Shown: in pieces, positions 60,801 to 64,000 of the stretch
How positions within the stretch are numbered: position 1 is the stretch's first letter
How the letters are laid out: every line of letters begins with the position of its first letter
Assembly (NCBI RefSeq): GCF_014192105.1
Contig: NZ_JACHXK010000006.1
Span: 310,001-374,000, forward strand
Direction of reading: 5' to 3'
DNA from: Paenibacillus phyllosphaerae
GTDB lineage: Bacteria > Bacillota > Bacilli > Paenibacillales > Paenibacillaceae
DNA: 64,000 nucleotides
Position numbers and translations under genes: made by a program
The notes under the pieces: generated by a model
What the model was told of the DNA's origin: nothing
The model's database searches: none
Seen by the model: only the letters and a program-made list of their open reading frames with translations

Positions 60801-61724
60801 ATGACTGTTTTGCAACATGATGACGGGGTTTCCTCCGTATGGCGGCCGCTCGACGCGGCCGAGGCATGGCAGCTCAAGCGAGCTTATGGCGACGATGCCG
60901 TCTATACGGCTGGCAGCACGCTGCTGCGAACGCAGTGGGAAGCGGGAACGGCCCGGATTCCCCGTCATATGGTCGATCTAAGCCGAATCGCGTCCTTCCA
61001 AGGCATTCGCCGACAGCAGCATGAAGTGATCGTGGGATCCATGGCAACGTTGGCGGAACTTCGCAGGAATCCGGATATTCACGCGATGTTCCCGTTGTTG
61101 ACGGAAGCGGCACGCAATATAGCGGCGCCTTCGATCCGCAATCTAGCGACGATCGGCGGGAATATCGGATCGCTTATCGGCGACACGATTCCGGCGCTCG
61201 TCATCTATGAAGCTGAACTGATCTGGTTCGATGGGCAGCAGCCGGCCGCGCAACCGATCTTGGATTGGCTGGAATCGCTGGATTCGCCATCGTCGTCTGA
61301 ACGGTTGTTGATGCAGATCCGGTTGCCGTTTCCTATAAGCGACTCGCCTGACGGCAGCACCGAGGCATCCGAATATCGTCCCATTGCGTTCTATCAGAAA
61401 GTCGGCCGGCGAGAAGTATTCACCCCTTCGGTCGTTACCGTCGCTATGCAAGCCTTGCTGGACGAAACTGGCCGGTTCACCGAGGTGCGCCTGGCGGCAG
61501 CTGGCGGTCAGACGCGCGCCGCTAGACTTGAGCGCGCCGAATCGGTGCTATTGGACCGCGAGCTGACGCCGGATCTGCTGGCCGAACTCTACCCCGTAAT
61601 TCTCGACGAATATTCGCCGAAGGGCGATCCATTCGCCTCCGCTGATTACCGGAAGTCAACCGCAGCCAATATCATCGCCGCCGAGCTGTGGACAGCATGG
61701 AACCAGCGAACATGGAAGGAGTGA
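60801..61724 (+). CDS. xanthine dehydrogenase FAD-binding subunit
   Basis: A 307-residue CoxM/XdhB-type subunit. FAD loops are YTAGSTLLRTQWEAG and NLATIGGNIGSLIGDTIPAL, and the CO-dehydrogenase flavoprotein C-terminal domain covers about 185-300 (YQKVGRREVFTPSVVTVAM). It passes electrons from the Mo/Fe-S subunits to NAD+. GGGAGGG precedes ATG, 21 bp after permease 2, tying transport and catabolism in one transcript. The molybdenum subunit follows after 5 bp. Confidence 0.92.
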   Translation: MTVLQHDDGVSSVWRPLDAAEAWQLKRAYGDDAVYTAGSTLLRTQWEAGTARIPRHMVDLSRIASFQGIRRQQHEVIVGSMATLAELRRNPDIHAMFPLLTEAARNIAAPSIRNLATIGGNIGSLIGDTIPALVIYEAELIWFDGQQPAAQPILDWLESLDSPSSSERLLMQIRLPFPISDSPDGSTEASEYRPIAFYQKVGRREVFTPSVVTVAMQALLDETGRFTEVRLAAAGGQTRAARLERAESVLLDRELTPDLLAELYPVILDEYSPKGDPFASADYRKSTAANIIAAELWTAWNQRTWKE

Positions 61725-61729
61725 GAAGT

Positions 61730-64000
61730 ATGGGATTAAACCGGAGTGCGAGCGGAGAACGTTGGCGCGTAAGACCCGATGGGCCGGCTAAAGTGACGGG
61801 GGCTCTTGCCTATCTGACCGACATGAAGGCGTCTGGGATGCTGCACGGACGCGTATTGCGGAGTCCTCATCCTTTTGCCAGAATTATAGATATCGATACA
61901 ACGAAGGCCGCCGCGTTGCCCGGCGTGCATGCCGTACTGACCTATAAGGACGTGCCGGGACTGAATGCATACGGTATCGCGGTTCAAGATCAGCCCGTCT
62001 TGTGCGAGGATTACGTCCGTTATGTCGGCGACGCCGTGGCTACCGTAGCAGCGGATACGCCGGAATTGGCGGAGCGGGCATTGTCTCTCATCGAAGTTGA
62101 GTATGAGGTGCTTCCGATCGTCGATGATCCTGAAACGGCATTAGAGGAAGGAGCCCCGCAGCTCCATCCGCACGGGAACGTCTTGCATCGCGCAGGCTAT
62201 AAGGCAGGTGAGGCTGACTCGGCCTTTGCAACTTGCGCGCATATAATAGAAGAAACTTATACGACGCCAAGACAAATGCACACTTATATGGAGACGGAAG
62301 GCGGGCTGTTTGTACCCGAAAAAGACGGGCGGCTTACTGTATACGCGCCGACGCAGCACGGCTTGATGGACCGGCTCCAGCTTTCTCGAATCTTGGCGAA
62401 GCCGCAGCAGGAGATCCGCGTCGTATCCAGTCCGATCGGCGGTTCCTTCGGCGGCAAGGATGAGCTGAATATTCAGCCTTATGGCGCGCTGCTCGCGTTG
62501 TATACGAAGCGCCCGGTACGGATCCACAATTCCAGATGGGAGTCCGTCCGCGCCGGGTTGAAGCGGCATCCGATGCGAATCGCGATGAAAACCGGCGTCT
62601 CGGAAGAAGGGCGACTGCTAGCGCATCAAGTACGAATCGTCGCAGACACTGGGCCCTATGCGACATTAGGCGCTGAGGTCCTGAATTTTGCGGTGGAGCA
62701 TGTCATTGGTCCATATCGCTACGCGAATCTCGATGTGGACAGCGTTTCCGTTCATACGAACAACGGCATGTCGGGCGAATTTCGCGGCTTCGGCGGCAAT
62801 CAGGCGATCTTTGCGCTGGAAGGGCAAATGGACCGGCTTGCCGAGCGGCTCGGGATGGACCCTTGGCAATTCCGGAGACTTAATATGAGGCAGCAGCACG
62901 ATCCTGGGCCGTTCGGCCATCCAATCGCGCAGACGAATGGAGCGGAACAGGTGTGGGCTGCGCTGGAAGAATCCTCATTATGTGCCGAACGCGATACGAG
63001 CGGCGATACGGCGACCACTCCGCCTTGGATCAAAACGGGGACGGGAGCAGCTTTCGTCATGCATGGCGCAGGGCTCGGGTTTGGCATTCCCGACCCGGCT
63101 GGCGGCCGTCTTCAACTAGCGGCTGACGGCAAGATCGAGGTGCTGTTCGGTTATGAGGAGTTCGGCCAAGGGCTCATCGCTACGCTTGAGCTGATGATGA
63201 TCGAGGAATTCGGCCTGTCAGCGGACGACTTCCGCATCATGATCGGGGATACGGACATTGTGCCGGACAGCGGCTCAAGCACGGCATCGCGGGCGACCAG
63301 CATGATGTGGAAATCGCTTCAGCGTATGCGCGATCCGTTCCGCCAACATATTCTTGCCACGGCCGCGAAAAGGCTCGAGTGTGAAGCGAAGCAGCTGATC
63401 ATGGGAAGCGGGGGCATCCGCAGCAAGCAGCAGCCGGATAAGCTGTTACTATCGTATCTAGAACTGGCCGCTTTCTCCGACGAACCCGTCGTGGTAGAGA
63501 CCAACTTTATATTTCCTGCTCCGGATACGAAGAGAGTCGGCGCGCATCTGCTGTACACCTACGCCGCAGTCGCGGTTCAGGTAGAGGTGAACACGTTGAC
63601 CGGCCGTGTCCGCGTCATTGACCAATTCCATGCGGTTGCCGCAGGTCCGGTCATGAACCCGCAAGGCTACCTGGGCCAAATTGAGGGCGGCAGCAGCATG
63701 GCGCTCGGATACACCCTCACGGAAAAAGCGGTTATGGAACAGGGCCAATATATGACGAAAAACTTGGATACCTATCTGATCCCGACGATCGCGGAATCGA
63801 CTGGACGGTTCGAGGTCGTGCCGATTGAAGATTTGCCTGAAGGTGATGAGCATGGTCCAAGAGGCGTCGGCGAGATCGGTTCGGTAGGGTTGGCGCCCGC
63901 CATCGCGGAGGCCGTCTATCAGGCAGTGGGCAAACGGATTACGAAGCTGCCGATCGATCCGAAAGAGCTGCAAGAGATACCGAGTTTTATGGGGAAGGCG
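61730..64000 (+). CDS. xanthine dehydrogenase molybdenum-binding subunit, 3'-truncated
   Basis: The frame stays open from ATG 61730 (AAGGAG nine bases upstream) to the end of the window, giving 757 residues, nearly full length (typically 750-780). Motifs for molybdopterin binding and catalysis: VRYVGDAVATVAADT, QMHTYMETEG, GGSFGGKDELNIQP, EFRGFGGNQAIFALE, and near the C-terminus GPRGVGEIGSVG with the catalytic Glu. It oxidises hypoxanthine/xanthine to urate. An Fe-S subunit gene is expected just outside the window. Confidence 0.95.
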   Translation, partial: MGLNRSASGERWRVRPDGPAKVTGALAYLTDMKASGMLHGRVLRSPHPFARIIDIDTTKAAALPGVHAVLTYKDVPGLNAYGIAVQDQPVLCEDYVRYVGDAVATVAADTPELAERALSLIEVEYEVLPIVDDPETALEEGAPQLHPHGNVLHRAGYKAGEADSAFATCAHIIEETYTTPRQMHTYMETEGGLFVPEKDGRLTVYAPTQHGLMDRLQLSRILAKPQQEIRVVSSPIGGSFGGKDELNIQPYGALLALYTKRPVRIHNSRWESVRAGLKRHPMRIAMKTGVSEEGRLLAHQVRIVADTGPYATLGAEVLNFAVEHVIGPYRYANLDVDSVSVHTNNGMSGEFRGFGGNQAIFALEGQMDRLAERLGMDPWQFRRLNMRQQHDPGPFGHPIAQTNGAEQVWAALEESSLCAERDTSGDTATTPPWIKTGTGAAFVMHGAGLGFGIPDPAGGRLQLAADGKIEVLFGYEEFGQGLIATLELMMIEEFGLSADDFRIMIGDTDIVPDSGSSTASRATSMMWKSLQRMRDPFRQHILATAAKRLECEAKQLIMGSGGIRSKQQPDKLLLSYLELAAFSDEPVVVETNFIFPAPDTKRVGAHLLYTYAAVAVQVEVNTLTGRVRVIDQFHAVAAGPVMNPQGYLGQIEGGSSMALGYTLTEKAVMEQGQYMTKNLDTYLIPTIAESTGRFEVVPIEDLPEGDEHGPRGVGEIGSVGLAPAIAEAVYQAVGKRITKLPIDPKELQEIPSFMGKA

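Overview
The window looks like a chromosomal segment of a Paenibacillus-type, endospore-forming Bacillota bacterium. The evidence is moderate GC content, strong AGGAGG-like ribosome binding sites with many GTG/TTG starts, a YesM-type kinase, KinA/KinE-like and Spo0E-like phosphorelay genes, DUF4023 and DUF1836 proteins, an FMN riboswitch, a proS T-box and a PerR-type box before hemA. There is no tRNA, rRNA, CRISPR array, prophage or intact insertion sequence. Most genes are single or in short operons closed by clear intrinsic terminators.

Layout. 1-820: 3' part of a YesM-like sensor kinase. 923-4909 (minus): a four-gene operon for D-amino-acid use (YheO/DauR-like regulator, DSD1/D-threonine-aldolase-like PLP enzyme, D-aminoacylase, RidA). 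5194-6279: membrane acyltransferase. 6355-7859: a PerR-box-controlled, solitary hemA. 8249-9058: a solitary squalene/phytoene synthase-like gene with an unusual start. 9280-13423: a membrane GGDEF-EAL enzyme coupled to a solute-binding lipoprotein, followed by a small secreted-peptide gene. 13473-14520: a 106-residue unknown, a Spo0E-like phosphatase and a YolD-like protein. 14614-16814: divergent XRE regulator and FabF paralogue. 16927-19222: DUF1836 protein and CNNM/CBS transporter. 19420-21688: TrxB-like flavoprotein, then an FMN-riboswitch-controlled DMT transporter. 21790-29999: hydrolases, Gfo/Idh/MocA oxidoreductase, two micro-ORFs, MFS exporter, RNase H, DinG-like helicase, DUF6509, ABM protein. 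30126-31975: LysR regulator and SDR sharing an upstream motif. 32188-39698: PAS-rich histidine kinase and a 1726-residue soluble poly-HAMP hybrid kinase. 39860-45880: dienoyl-CoA-reductase-like SDR, MccF-like peptidase, CBM9-like protein, DUF3817, T-box/proS, SDR. 45965-53794: XerS-like recombinase, phosphotransferase, DUF4023, an unknown, GH3 glucosidase, ArsR-type zinc sensor, phosphodiester glycosidase, GNAT. 54089-64000: a purine salvage/catabolism cluster (xdhC, mocA/pucB-like, BMP-family nucleoside ABC importer, xanthine dehydrogenase FAD and molybdenum subunits; the last runs off the window).

The most coherent pathways are the D-amino-acid operon, where RidA would remove 2-aminoacrylate made by the PLP enzyme, and the purine cluster, where an importer sits among xanthine dehydrogenase subunits and their cofactor-maturation genes. 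Less expected are two families of short dispersed intergenic repeats with stem-forming ends (8143/14022 and 24107/42448), a possible AUC start codon at 8249, a motif shared by the LysR gene and its neighbour, and the c-di-GMP enzyme/binding-protein/secreted-peptide locus.
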